Shown: positions 1-6,077 of the stretch, piece after piece | Layout of the letters: every line of letters begins with the position of its first letter | Position numbering within the stretch: position 1 is the stretch's first letter | NCBI GenBank assembly: GCA_947246775.1 | Contig: CAMXTM010000132.1 | Location: 1-6,077, forward strand | Length of the DNA stretch: 6,077 nucleotides | Direction of reading: 5' to 3' | Source: an uncultured Clostridium sp. | GTDB taxonomy: Bacteria > Bacillota > Clostridia > Lachnospirales > Anaerotignaceae | Made by a program: the position numbers and the translations under genes | Notes under the pieces: generated by a model | The model's database searches: none | What the model saw: only the letters and a program-made list of their open reading frames with translations | Told to the model about the DNA's origin: nothing

Positions 1-1
1 G

Positions 2-232
2 CCACCAGCATCGGAAAATCGGGTGTCTGGAAGAAATTGCTTTTTTAAACCACTTTTAGCAGGTTTATGCGCTAGTCTTATCATACGCTATATCATACAA
101 ATTGGTACGCCCTCAAAATTGTTCTTTTTGCTCTGTATTTGCTGTATGATGTTGTTGTATTTCCTATTTTTAATGCTACTGGGCTGCCTGAAAAAAGAAA
201 CGCTTTCTCTTATACTACCTAATTTAAAATAA
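2..232 (+). CDS. C-terminal fragment of an integral membrane protein, possibly a SpoVB/MATE-like polysaccharide flippase (5' end outside window)
   Basis: This frame is open from the left edge to a TAA at 230-232 and gives about 76 residues. A GTG at 23 is in frame, but the codons before it are also open, so I read it as internal to a longer gene. Two hydrophobic stretches look like the last two transmembrane helices, one after a KPLLAG motif (about codons 23-39) and one rich in Leu, Cys and Met (about codons 42-62). A short polar tail follows, LGCLKKETLSLILP. The pattern of a Lys-Pro entering a helix, then a final helix and an LxGxLxxExLxxLP tail resembles what I recall of the C-terminus of SpoVB/YtgP-type polysaccharide or lipid-II flippases. 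That is a by-eye family guess on a short fragment. The gene converges on the GalT-like gene and stops four bases before the terminator hairpin. The opposite strand has no convincing competing gene here. Confidence 0.5.
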   Translation, partial: PPASENRVSGRNCFFKPLLAGLCASLIIRYIIQIGTPSKLFFLLCICCMMLLYFLFLMLLGCLKKETLSLILPNLK

Positions 233-260
233 AAAAGTGGGAATGTTTTTTCATTCCCAC
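231..260 (-). terminator. Intrinsic (Rho-independent) terminator ending the minus-strand operon
   Basis: Read on the minus strand, GTGGGAATG (260-252) and CATTCCCAC (245-237) form a perfect 9-bp stem around a loop of six A (251-246). Six T (236-231) and a further T-rich run follow directly. It lies 8 nt past the stop codon of the GalT-like gene. On the plus strand the hairpin is followed by A-rich sequence instead of a T-run, so it should work well only for minus-strand transcripts. The convergent plus-strand gene ends at 232, inside the T-tract region. Confidence 0.93.
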
Positions 261-268
261 AAAATAAA

Positions 269-1255
269 TTATTCTTCTCCCCTGTACCACTTTGCGGCAG
301 TTTCTGGCAAAACAGAATTGATATACGTTTCTGCACCAAATTCTAGCCCTGCAAAACCACCGATTCTTGGCAAAATTTGCATGGCACAGTGCAGGCTTTT
401 TTTATCACTATCTACTTGTTCCGTGCTGCCTTCTACAAAACAAATATTATAACTGATGTCGTCCCGCAACTCTGTAATCCGTTTTAACATTTTTTTCATC
501 ACTACTGCTAAATCTTCTATTTCTTCTTGTGTCAGTTCTCCAAAGGAAGCAATGTGTCTTTTTGGTATCAGCCACACCTCATAGGAAAACCTTGATGCAT
601 AAGGCGCAATCGCAATAAATTTTTCTGTTTCGCAGCAAACTCTACTCTTTTGCTCTTTTTCCCACAAAATCATATCACAAATCATACAACTTCCATGCTG
701 CTTTTGATACTCTTTTGATGCATTTTCATAGGTTAATTGTCTTTTAGACACGACAGGCAAGCCCACAAGCTGCCAGTGAGAATGTTTAATCGACATACCA
801 GCATCAGCGCCTGCATTTTTAAATATTTGTACTTGCTTAATGCCCTCTGTTTGTTTGATAGACAAAAACCTATCTTGCAATACCGTTAGTACATTTTTTA
901 AATGTTCTAAGGAAAATTGCTCTATCGTTTCATTGTGGTTTGGTGTATCAACTACAACTTCATGCCTGCCGATAGCTAATGTATTATCATAAAAATCTTC
1001 TTTTACAATTTCTTCATTACACTCTCTTTCTACTGCTGGAAAACGATTGGGGAATACTCGAATACTCCAATTTTGTTCCCTATCTTGATAGACTGGTTGT
1101 GTAGTTTGTTCTTCATTCCCTCTACAAAATGGACAAGGTGTGGCTTTATTTTTCTTTTCGCTCATTTTCTTTTCAAATTCATAAGGTCTTTTTTGACGAT
1201 TTACTGCATAGATTACCCATTCTTGTGTTAGTTTGTTTTTTCGCATTTCAGACAT
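269..1255 (-). CDS. GalT-family nucleotidyltransferase/phosphorylase (galactose-1-phosphate uridylyltransferase-like, HIT superfamily)
   Basis: The 328-residue cytoplasmic protein has the two-domain layout of class I GalT and its relatives. Its opening, MSEMRKNKLTQEWVIYA, matches the usual 'MSELRxDxxTGxWVIIA' start. Likely zinc ligands are C41 and C44 (CPFCRGNE), H107 (DTPNH) and H158. VFPNRFPA (67-74) is the family's PNxxPA motif. The active site is HSHWQ (158-162), with H160 as the probable nucleophile that takes the nucleotidyl group and Q162 replacing the third His of the HIT triad. A second CxxC lies at 190-193. The C-terminal half has YEVWLIPKRH (225-234) and the closing GLEFGAETYIN (303-313). 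Classical GalT has HPHGQ. HSHxQ is more typical of ADP-glucose phosphorylase and Ap4A-phosphorylase-like members, so the substrate is uncertain. The family's second-domain HxH reads H289-C-A here. A longer frame opens at 1309, but the Met at 1255 has an ideal ribosome binding site. Last gene of the operon; no galK or galE is visible in the window. Confidence 0.85.
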   Translation of the reverse strand: MSEMRKNKLTQEWVIYAVNRQKRPYEFEKKMSEKKNKATPCPFCRGNEEQTTQPVYQDREQNWSIRVFPNRFPAVERECNEEIVKEDFYDNTLAIGRHEVVVDTPNHNETIEQFSLEHLKNVLTVLQDRFLSIKQTEGIKQVQIFKNAGADAGMSIKHSHWQLVGLPVVSKRQLTYENASKEYQKQHGSCMICDMILWEKEQKSRVCCETEKFIAIAPYASRFSYEVWLIPKRHIASFGELTQEEIEDLAVVMKKMLKRITELRDDISYNICFVEGSTEQVDSDKKSLHCAMQILPRIGGFAGLEFGAETYINSVLPETAAKWYRGEE

Positions 1256-1261
1256 ATACAG

Positions 1262-1268
1262 ACCTCCT
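1262..1268 (-). promoter_or_regulatory. Strong ribosome binding site that fixes the GalT-like start
   Basis: On the minus strand the sequence reads TAG-AGGAGGT-CTGTAT-ATG. The stop of the lipoprotein gene (1271-1269) is followed at once by a full AGGAGGT Shine-Dalgarno, a 6-nt spacer and the ATG at 1255. This picks the 1255 start over upstream in-frame Met codons at 1309, 1297 and 1282, which all lie inside the lipoprotein gene. The arrangement would allow a ribosome ending the upstream gene to re-initiate. Confidence 0.9.
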
Positions 1269-2933
1269 CTATTGCTGCTCATACAAAAACCATTCATTGA
1301 TGTTGTCAAAAATATTATTCTCTAACGGCTTTACATTTCCATGCACTCTATCAGAAGAAAGTGCTACAAAGTTGCGAAAAGCAACACTGATATATGGCAA
1401 TTCTTCTGTTATCTTTTTTTGCAAATTGCTATATGCCATTAGAACGTCTTCCTCTTTTACTGCATTATAGGCAACGCCAAGCAGTGCGTCCATATCGCCA
1501 TTTTGATAACGGGCATAATTTGTCAATCCTATTTGTGCCGAGTGTAGCATAAAAGAATAATTCGGCACAACAGACATTTGCCAACCTCCTACAAATAAAT
1601 CAAAATCACCTGATTGCAGTTTTTGAACATAGACATCATAGGGTTGACCGTCTAGTGATACTTCTGCACCAATTCCTCTTAGCTCATCTCCCAAGCGTAT
1701 GGCAATTTGTTTTCTAATTTCATTTTCTGTATTATACAATATGGATATGCGAAATGTTTCCGAAAATTCATTTGTTGTCCTATCCAATATACCATCTTCG
1801 TTATTATCTTTCCAATTTGATGCTTCCAGATAGTCCCTTGCTTGCCCTATGTCATAGGGATAGATTGTCACTTCTGGCTCATGATACCAATAAGTAGGAT
1901 TAATAGGCGTTTGTGCTACGACACCATGCCCAAAATAAATACTCTCTAATATCGATTCTTTTGGTGTAATGCTCGCAATTGCTTTTCTGATATTAATATC
2001 TTGAAACAAACTTCTTGAAAAGTTAAATCCTATAAAGTCATAGTAATTTGTAGTATATTCATAATATTTTATATCATTTTCATTATCCGATTTTCCTATG
2101 TCAGAAGAACCCATTATTAGTAAATCGGTTAAGTTTTGTTCAAAAGAGTATAAATCAGTATCCTTATCTGTACTAATATTGACTACAATTTCATCTATAT
2201 GTGCTGTTTGACCAAAACTACTGATACATTTTTTGAGTTTCATCTCTTTTGCTGGTACATAAGAATCGAATTCAAAATATCCATTACCCATTGGTATCAT
2301 ATTTTTATCAGAAGTTGCCACTCTTGTACCATAATACTGTGCGCTGATAATTGGCATAAGCAAAGTATACATATTACCACTAAAATTTTGATTAAAGATA
2401 ATCTCTACACTATAAGCTGAGGTTTTTCTATAACTTCTGATATAGTTCATACAATTTTTATATACTGCATTGGTATCTGCTGACCTTTGTAATGTATTAA
2501 AAGAATAAATAACATCATCTGCTGTCAAATTTGTTCCATTTTGCCAATAAATGTCATTTCTTAAATTCAAAGTCAAAACCGTTCCTCCCTCATCAAAGCT
2601 CCAACTCTGTGCTATAGAAGGTGCTGGCTTATGGTTTTCGTCTAATCGTATTAAAGGCATATATATCAATTTTAAGATGGTATCTACTGATGCATCTTGA
2701 TTTAATAGTGGGTTTAATGTTGTTGTATTTCTCATAGAAAGATAAAGCGTTCCTCCCTCTTGTACTGGTACTTCTTGCACTGGTACTGTTTGGGTAGGCT
2801 CGGCTTGTGTTTGTTCTATTTGCTCTTGCTGTAACTGCTGCGTATTTTCTTGCTCCTTATCTTCCTCTGGCTGTTTCTCACAGCCTGCTAGTGCCAAAAG
2901 CAAGGCAACACAAAGAAGTATCCATTTTTTCAT
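1269..2933 (-). CDS. Peptide/nickel-type ABC transporter substrate-binding lipoprotein (SBP_bac_5, OppA/DppA-like)
   Basis: The 554-residue protein starts with a lipoprotein signal peptide: MKK, a hydrophobic core at 4-16, and lipobox LAGC with the lipidated Cys at 18. It should sit on the outer face of the membrane. Residues 19-59 are a low-complexity Gln/Glu/Pro/Thr tether ending in two VPVQE repeats. The mature domain has family-5 signatures in order: NPLLNQDASVD (74-84), PAPSIAQSWSFDEGG (103-117), the hallmark LRNDIYWQNGTNLTADDVIYS (124-144), GNGYFEF (216-222), IGFNFSR (301-307), IRKAIA (315-320) and DNNEDGILD (376-384). This family captures oligopeptides, dipeptides, nickel chelates or sugars for ABC importers. 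Length is normal. A strong AAGGAGG (2945-2939) lies 5 nt before the ATG. No permease or ATPase gene is in the window, so it looks like an orphan binding protein that may serve a transporter encoded elsewhere or act as a sensor. The ligand cannot be read from sequence. Confidence 0.93.
   Translation of the reverse strand: MKKWILLCVALLLALAGCEKQPEEDKEQENTQQLQQEQIEQTQAEPTQTVPVQEVPVQEGGTLYLSMRNTTTLNPLLNQDASVDTILKLIYMPLIRLDENHKPAPSIAQSWSFDEGGTVLTLNLRNDIYWQNGTNLTADDVIYSFNTLQRSADTNAVYKNCMNYIRSYRKTSAYSVEIIFNQNFSGNMYTLLMPIISAQYYGTRVATSDKNMIPMGNGYFEFDSYVPAKEMKLKKCISSFGQTAHIDEIVVNISTDKDTDLYSFEQNLTDLLIMGSSDIGKSDNENDIKYYEYTTNYYDFIGFNFSRSLFQDINIRKAIASITPKESILESIYFGHGVVAQTPINPTYWYHEPEVTIYPYDIGQARDYLEASNWKDNNEDGILDRTTNEFSETFRISILYNTENEIRKQIAIRLGDELRGIGAEVSLDGQPYDVYVQKLQSGDFDLFVGGWQMSVVPNYSFMLHSAQIGLTNYARYQNGDMDALLGVAYNAVKEEDVLMAYSNLQKKITEELPYISVAFRNFVALSSDRVHGNVKPLENNIFDNINEWFLYEQQ
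2757..2786 (-). repeat. Two 15-bp tandem repeats coding VPVQE-VPVQE in the lipoprotein tether
   Basis: Two adjacent 15-bp units (2786-2772 and 2771-2757 on the minus strand) match at 13 of 15 positions, and each encodes VPVQE (residues 50-59). The differences are third-position changes, so the peptide is identical. The unit length is a multiple of three, so gain or loss of a copy would change tether length without breaking the frame. Confidence 0.8.
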
Positions 2934-2967
2934 AATTTCCTCCTTGCTTTTTACAAATATTTTTGCT

Positions 2968-3519
2968 CTATTCTATATCATAAAGCCACTGATATATTTT
3001 CTGTACAATCATTACCTTTTTTACATACCTTTTTGTTTCTCCATAGGGTATCTCTTTTAATAATACTCCATCATCACTATATTTTTCATCTTTTAGCCAT
3101 TTTGATACATTACCACTACCTGCGTTATATGCGGCTAATGCTGTTTCTACTACGCCAAACTGGTTAATCAATTTATTCAAATACCAGCACCCAATTTTAA
3201 TATTTACTTTCGGCTCAAACAACATTTCTTGGCTATATTCTGTAATGTCCAAAAGTCCTCCTGCCCATTCTCCTGTGCTCTCTCCTATTTGCATCAGTCC
3301 TTTTGCTTCCTTTATCGAAATTGCACCCTCTTCAAACCTACTTTCTGTAAAAACAACACCATATACAAGAGAATCTGGCAATTCATACTGTTGGCAAAAA
3401 TATTCTATTTCTTTTTGATACTTTCTTGGAAAAACATGAGGTAATAACACAAAACGACAAAAAAGTATCACAACTGCAAAAAATAATGTCATTTTTGCAA
3501 GTTTAATACATATTTTCAT
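2968..3519 (-). CDS. Membrane-anchored SLT-domain lytic transglycosylase
   Basis: The 183-residue protein cleaves the MurNAc-GlcNAc bond of peptidoglycan with formation of 1,6-anhydro-MurNAc (family knowledge for Slt70-type, GH23-like domains). One N-terminal hydrophobic segment (about 9-28) with no clear cleavage site or lipobox suggests a membrane anchor, with the catalytic domain outside. The SLT domain covers about 35-180. It shows the catalytic Glu at 59 in FTESRFEEGAIS, the GLMQI motif (74-78), VNIKIGCWYLNKL (105-117), AAYNAG (129-134) and the IPYGETKRYVKKV (157-169) close. All key motifs are intact and the length fits the small single-domain members. Its ATG shares ATGA with the stop of coaE (4-nt overlap). 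A GGAGAT ribosome site (3530-3525) lies inside the end of coaE, so translation is probably coupled. Whether it serves growth, division, sporulation or envelope assembly is not visible. Confidence 0.93.
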   Translation of the reverse strand: MKICIKLAKMTLFFAVVILFCRFVLLPHVFPRKYQKEIEYFCQQYELPDSLVYGVVFTESRFEEGAISIKEAKGLMQIGESTGEWAGGLLDITEYSQEMLFEPKVNIKIGCWYLNKLINQFGVVETALAAYNAGSGNVSKWLKDEKYSDDGVLLKEIPYGETKRYVKKVMIVQKIYQWLYDIE

Positions 3520-4127
3520 ACTTTATCTCCATTTCCTATTCTAACATAAAATATAGATTCTAGCTGCCTCTTTAAATGCTCCAAATCTTTACTATTATCT
3601 AATATCAAATTTGCTTTCTGTTTATAAACTTCCCAATTTTTTTGAGAACCAATACGGTTTTTGGCATCTTGATATGTAATATTGTCCCGCTCCATAATTC
3701 TTCTTGCTCGCACTTCTTCCTCTGCAAATACAACCCATATTTCACTGCATCTATTTTCTAAATTCGCTTCAAACAAAAGCGGGGCATCTAACACAATACA
3801 ACAATTTTCTGCTTTTCTTTTTCTTTCTAATATCTTTTTATCAATTTCTTGTATAATATATTTATGGGTACAATGGTTTAAAAAATCTAATTTTTCTTTA
3901 TTGGTAAATACAATACTACCCAATTTTTTTCTCAATATATTCCTATTTTCATCTAAGATTGCTCCACCAAAATAACTTGTTAATTCTTCATAGGCGGGCT
4001 TTCCTCTTTCAATAATACCATGTGCAATTTCATCTGCATCAATAATATAAGCCCCATTCTGTTCTAAAAAAGCGGATACAATACTTTTTCCGCTTCCTGT
4101 TCCTCCTGTTAAACCAATGATTTTCAT
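3516..4127 (-). CDS. coaE: Dephospho-CoA kinase
   Basis: The 203-residue enzyme phosphorylates the ribose 3'-hydroxyl of dephospho-CoA with ATP, the last step of coenzyme A synthesis in the cytoplasm. Diagnostic features are the P-loop GLTGGTGSGKS (5-15, with K14 and S15), DADEIAH (30-36; D32 is in the position of the conserved acidic residue) and LDAPLLFEANLEN (113-125) of the CoA-binding region. The LID region follows with ARRIMERD (about 141-148), then an arginine-containing segment NRIGSQ (157-162). Length is normal for the family. The common 'THP' motif reads CTHKY (86-90), with Lys replacing Pro. I think this occurs in clostridial members, but I could not check. The start at 4127 has only a modest AAAGG site (4141-4137) with a 9-nt spacer, and an out-of-frame ATG sits at 4134. 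coaE lies 27 nt after polA and overlaps the transglycosylase by 4 nt. Confidence 0.97.
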   Translation of the reverse strand: MKIIGLTGGTGSGKSIVSAFLEQNGAYIIDADEIAHGIIERGKPAYEELTSYFGGAILDENRNILRKKLGSIVFTNKEKLDFLNHCTHKYIIQEIDKKILERKRKAENCCIVLDAPLLFEANLENRCSEIWVVFAEEEVRARRIMERDNITYQDAKNRIGSQKNWEVYKQKANLILDNSKDLEHLKRQLESIFYVRIGNGDKV

Positions 4128-4154
4128 TATACATCGCCTTTCTCTCGTTTATTT

Positions 4155-6077
4155 TTATTTTGTTTCAAACCATGAATTTCCTTTGTGTACCTCTACCAAT
4201 AAAGGCACTTTTAATGTCACTGCCTGTTCCATTGTCTGCTTTAGTAATACTGCTGCCTGTTCCGCATCTTCTTTATGCACTTCTAGTAATAATTCATCAT
4301 GTACCTGCAATATCAATTTTGCTCGCAATCCCTTTTCTAACAGCTTTTTATGCACTTGCACCATCGCAATTTTAATAATGTCTGCCGCTGTGCCTTGTAT
4401 TGGCATATTCATTGCAACCCTTTCTCCAAAAGAACGTTGCGCAAATGTTTTTGCATGAAGTTCTGGCATAGCTCGTCTTCTACCATAAAGTGTTTTGACA
4501 TATCCTTGCTCGTCTGCCTCTACAACTGTCTTATCCATATACTTTTTGATATTAGGGTATTTACTAAAATATCCTGCGATATAGTCTTCTGCTTCTTTTC
4601 TTGTAATATTTAAGTCTTGACCTAAACTAAATGCGCCTATGCCATACACAATGCCAAAATTAACCGCTTTTGCATTTCTTCTTTGTAAATCTGTCACCTC
4701 GTCAAATGGTACATGAAATACCTGTGATGCTGTCAATGTATGAATATCTTGATTATTGACAAAGGCATCTATTAGAGTTTTGTCATCTGCAATATCGGCA
4801 AGCACTCTCAGCTCTATTTGGGAATAATCTCCATCTAAAAAACAATAGTTTTCATCGGTAGGAATAAAAATTTTTCGCAGTTCTCTGCCCAGTTCCAAAC
4901 GAATTGGAATATTCTGTAAATTTGGTTCTGTCGAACTAATTCGTCCTGTTGCTGTAATCGTTTGATGAAATGTGGAATATATTTTTTGCGTTTTTTCATC
5001 TAATACCGCCAAAAGTCCATCTACATAAGTGCTTTTTAGTTTGGCAAGCTGTCTATACTGCAATATTTTATTGACAATAGGGTGTTCTGTTTTTAATTTT
5101 TCTAAAACATCTGCTGCGGTAGAATATCCTGTTTTTGTCTTTTTTCCTCCAGATAGTCCCATGTATTCGTCACTAAACAAGATTTCTCCCAGTTGTTTTG
5201 GCGAATTGATATTAAATTTTATTCCTGCTATAGTATAAATTTCCAGTGTCAATTTTTCAATACTTTTTTCTAATTCTGCACCATATTTTTGCAACGCCTC
5301 TTTATCTACTTTAATACCGCATCTTTCCATATCCGCAAGCACTCTTATCAAAGGTAATTCTATCTCATAATACAATTTTTCTTGCTCATACTCTTTTAGC
5401 TTTTCTGCCATCACCGCTTTTGCCCGATATGCTACTTCAGCCTGTTTACAAACAAATTCGATTCTCTGTTTTTCCTCCAATTCCAATAAAGAAATTTTTG
5501 ACTTTCCTTTTCCTAATATTTCCTGCTCGCCAGGGTAAAATTCTTCTAAAAATTCTGCTGCGATATCATCATATTCATAAGAATCTTGTGTAGAATTTAA
5601 AATATAGCCCGCTAGTGCGGTATCAAATACCACATCACTTAATTCTATATCATATTTTCTCAATATTGTCATGTCTTTTTTTGCGTCATGTGCAATTTTA
5701 AAATACTGCTCGCTCTCCAAAAATGCCTTTGTCTTTTGCAAAAGTAATGTCACATCTTGTTCCTTTTGACACTCGAAATAATATGCATTTTCTCCTCCGC
5801 AATACAAACTCATACCTCGTATTATATTATTTTCTGTCAACAAAATATATGCGATTTCTTTTTCTTTTTTTAATGCAGAAAAGAAAGTCTCCCACTGTTC
5901 TGGCTCTTGTTTTTGACAAGATAGCTTACTTTCTGTCGTTGTTTTTGCGCCATATTGCGGAAAACGGGTCAAAAAAGTCTTAAATTCTAAATTTTTCATC
6001 AATTTATAGGCTTCTTCTGTAAACAAATTATCTATGCTGATTTCCTTTTCGTCTATTTCGATGTCCATATCTCTTAC
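4155..6077 (-). CDS. polA: DNA polymerase I, family A (Klenow-like part; 5' end outside window)
   Basis: About 640 residues are visible, and the frame is open at the right edge. The ATG at 6068 is preceded by in-frame sense codons and lies in the linker before the exonuclease fold, so the true start and the 5'-nuclease domain (some 250 residues) are probably outside. Numbering here is from the Met at 6068. The exonuclease-like domain spans about 40-225 and is degenerate: the DxE site is lost (about 75-77), D132 remains, and the third site reads Q209. The polymerase domain (about 230-637) is intact. It has TATGRISS with R376, motif A DYSQIELR (D414, E419), motif B R463/K467/F471/Y475 and motif C QVHDE (D591, E592). 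F471 matches E. coli F762, the residue at which Phe disfavours dideoxynucleotides. PolA fills gaps in excision repair and replaces RNA primers. The predicted enzyme has polymerase but no proofreading activity, as in several Gram-positive PolA proteins. coaE follows after 27 nt. Confidence 0.97.
   Translation of the reverse strand, partial: VRDMDIEIDEKEISIDNLFTEEAYKLMKNLEFKTFLTRFPQYGAKTTTESKLSCQKQEPEQWETFFSALKKEKEIAYILLTENNIIRGMSLYCGGENAYYFECQKEQDVTLLLQKTKAFLESEQYFKIAHDAKKDMTILRKYDIELSDVVFDTALAGYILNSTQDSYEYDDIAAEFLEEFYPGEQEILGKGKSKISLLELEEKQRIEFVCKQAEVAYRAKAVMAEKLKEYEQEKLYYEIELPLIRVLADMERCGIKVDKEALQKYGAELEKSIEKLTLEIYTIAGIKFNINSPKQLGEILFSDEYMGLSGGKKTKTGYSTAADVLEKLKTEHPIVNKILQYRQLAKLKSTYVDGLLAVLDEKTQKIYSTFHQTITATGRISSTEPNLQNIPIRLELGRELRKIFIPTDENYCFLDGDYSQIELRVLADIADDKTLIDAFVNNQDIHTLTASQVFHVPFDEVTDLQRRNAKAVNFGIVYGIGAFSLGQDLNITRKEAEDYIAGYFSKYPNIKKYMDKTVVEADEQGYVKTLYGRRRAMPELHAKTFAQRSFGERVAMNMPIQGTAADIIKIAMVQVHKKLLEKGLRAKLILQVHDELLLEVHKEDAEQAAVLLKQTMEQAVTLKVPLLVEVHKGNSWFETK

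Noticed and set aside
88..339. An 83-residue minus-strand open frame across the terminator.
   Set aside because: It starts inside the GalT-like gene in another frame, reads through the terminator hairpin and is opposite a better plus-strand candidate.
1256..1309. A longer GalT-like protein starting at 1309.
   Set aside because: It would overlap the lipoprotein gene by about 40 nt, the extra 18 residues match no family feature, and the ATG at 1255 has a perfect AGGAGGT site with a 6-nt spacer.
1129..1470. A 113-residue plus-strand open frame spanning the lipoprotein/GalT-like junction.
   Set aside because: It lies opposite two well-supported genes, resembles no known family and has the Phe/Ser/Leu-rich look of antisense AT-rich DNA.
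4117..4458. A 113-residue plus-strand open frame, rich in Ser, Cys and Thr, opposite the end of polA.
   Set aside because: It is antisense to conserved polymerase motifs, has a composition expected of a reverse-strand shadow, and no convincing ribosome site.
4155..6068. A naturally short, stand-alone Klenow-type polymerase starting at the ATG at 6068.
   Set aside because: The frame continues upstream of that ATG to the window edge with sense codons, there is no ribosome binding site in the few visible bases, and the Met falls in the usual linker between the 5'-nuclease and exonuclease-like domains.
1..6077. A search by eye for CRISPR repeats, tRNA or rRNA genes, insertion-sequence ends, riboswitches, prophage or defence genes.
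   Set aside because: Nearly the whole window is accounted for by six coding regions with short gaps; the only repeats seen are the two 15-bp units inside the lipoprotein gene.

Overview
The window is AT-rich, low-GC DNA with A/T-biased third codon positions and strong AGGAGG-type ribosome binding sites. The proteins look like those of a Firmicute of class Clostridia, plausibly Lachnospiraceae-like: a DNA polymerase I with a decayed proofreading site, a lipobox lipoprotein, and the neighbour order polA-coaE-lytic transglycosylase, which I recall from clostridial genomes. The lineage call is inference from protein style and gene order, not from a marker gene.

Layout. Positions 2-232 (+) hold the C-terminal end of a very hydrophobic protein that runs off the left edge, possibly a SpoVB/MATE-like polysaccharide flippase. 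A 9-bp hairpin with a U-tract at 231-260 is an intrinsic terminator for the minus strand. Everything to its right is one tightly packed minus-strand series, read from right to left: polA (4155-6077, its 5' end cut by the right edge), coaE (3516-4127), a membrane-anchored SLT-type lytic transglycosylase (2968-3519), an extracellular solute-binding lipoprotein of the peptide/nickel family (1269-2933), and a GalT-family nucleotidyltransferase or phosphorylase (269-1255). The junctions are a 27-nt gap, a 4-nt ATGA overlap, a 34-nt gap and a 13-nt gap. No promoter or terminator is evident between genes, so the five are probably co-transcribed and end at the 231-260 terminator.

Functionally this is a mixed housekeeping operon. 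It combines DNA repair and Okazaki-fragment processing (PolA), the last step of coenzyme A synthesis (CoaE), peptidoglycan cleavage at the membrane (transglycosylase), an orphan surface solute-binding protein, and sugar-nucleotide metabolism (GalT-like). The shared transcription does not by itself prove a shared pathway.

There is no stretch over 300 bases without a gene. I saw no tRNA or rRNA, CRISPR, insertion sequence, prophage or defence gene, and nothing that I would call a new biological system. The points most worth a second look are the HSHWQ active site of the GalT-like protein, which suggests a phosphorylase rather than a true GalT, and the solute-binding lipoprotein with no transporter beside it.
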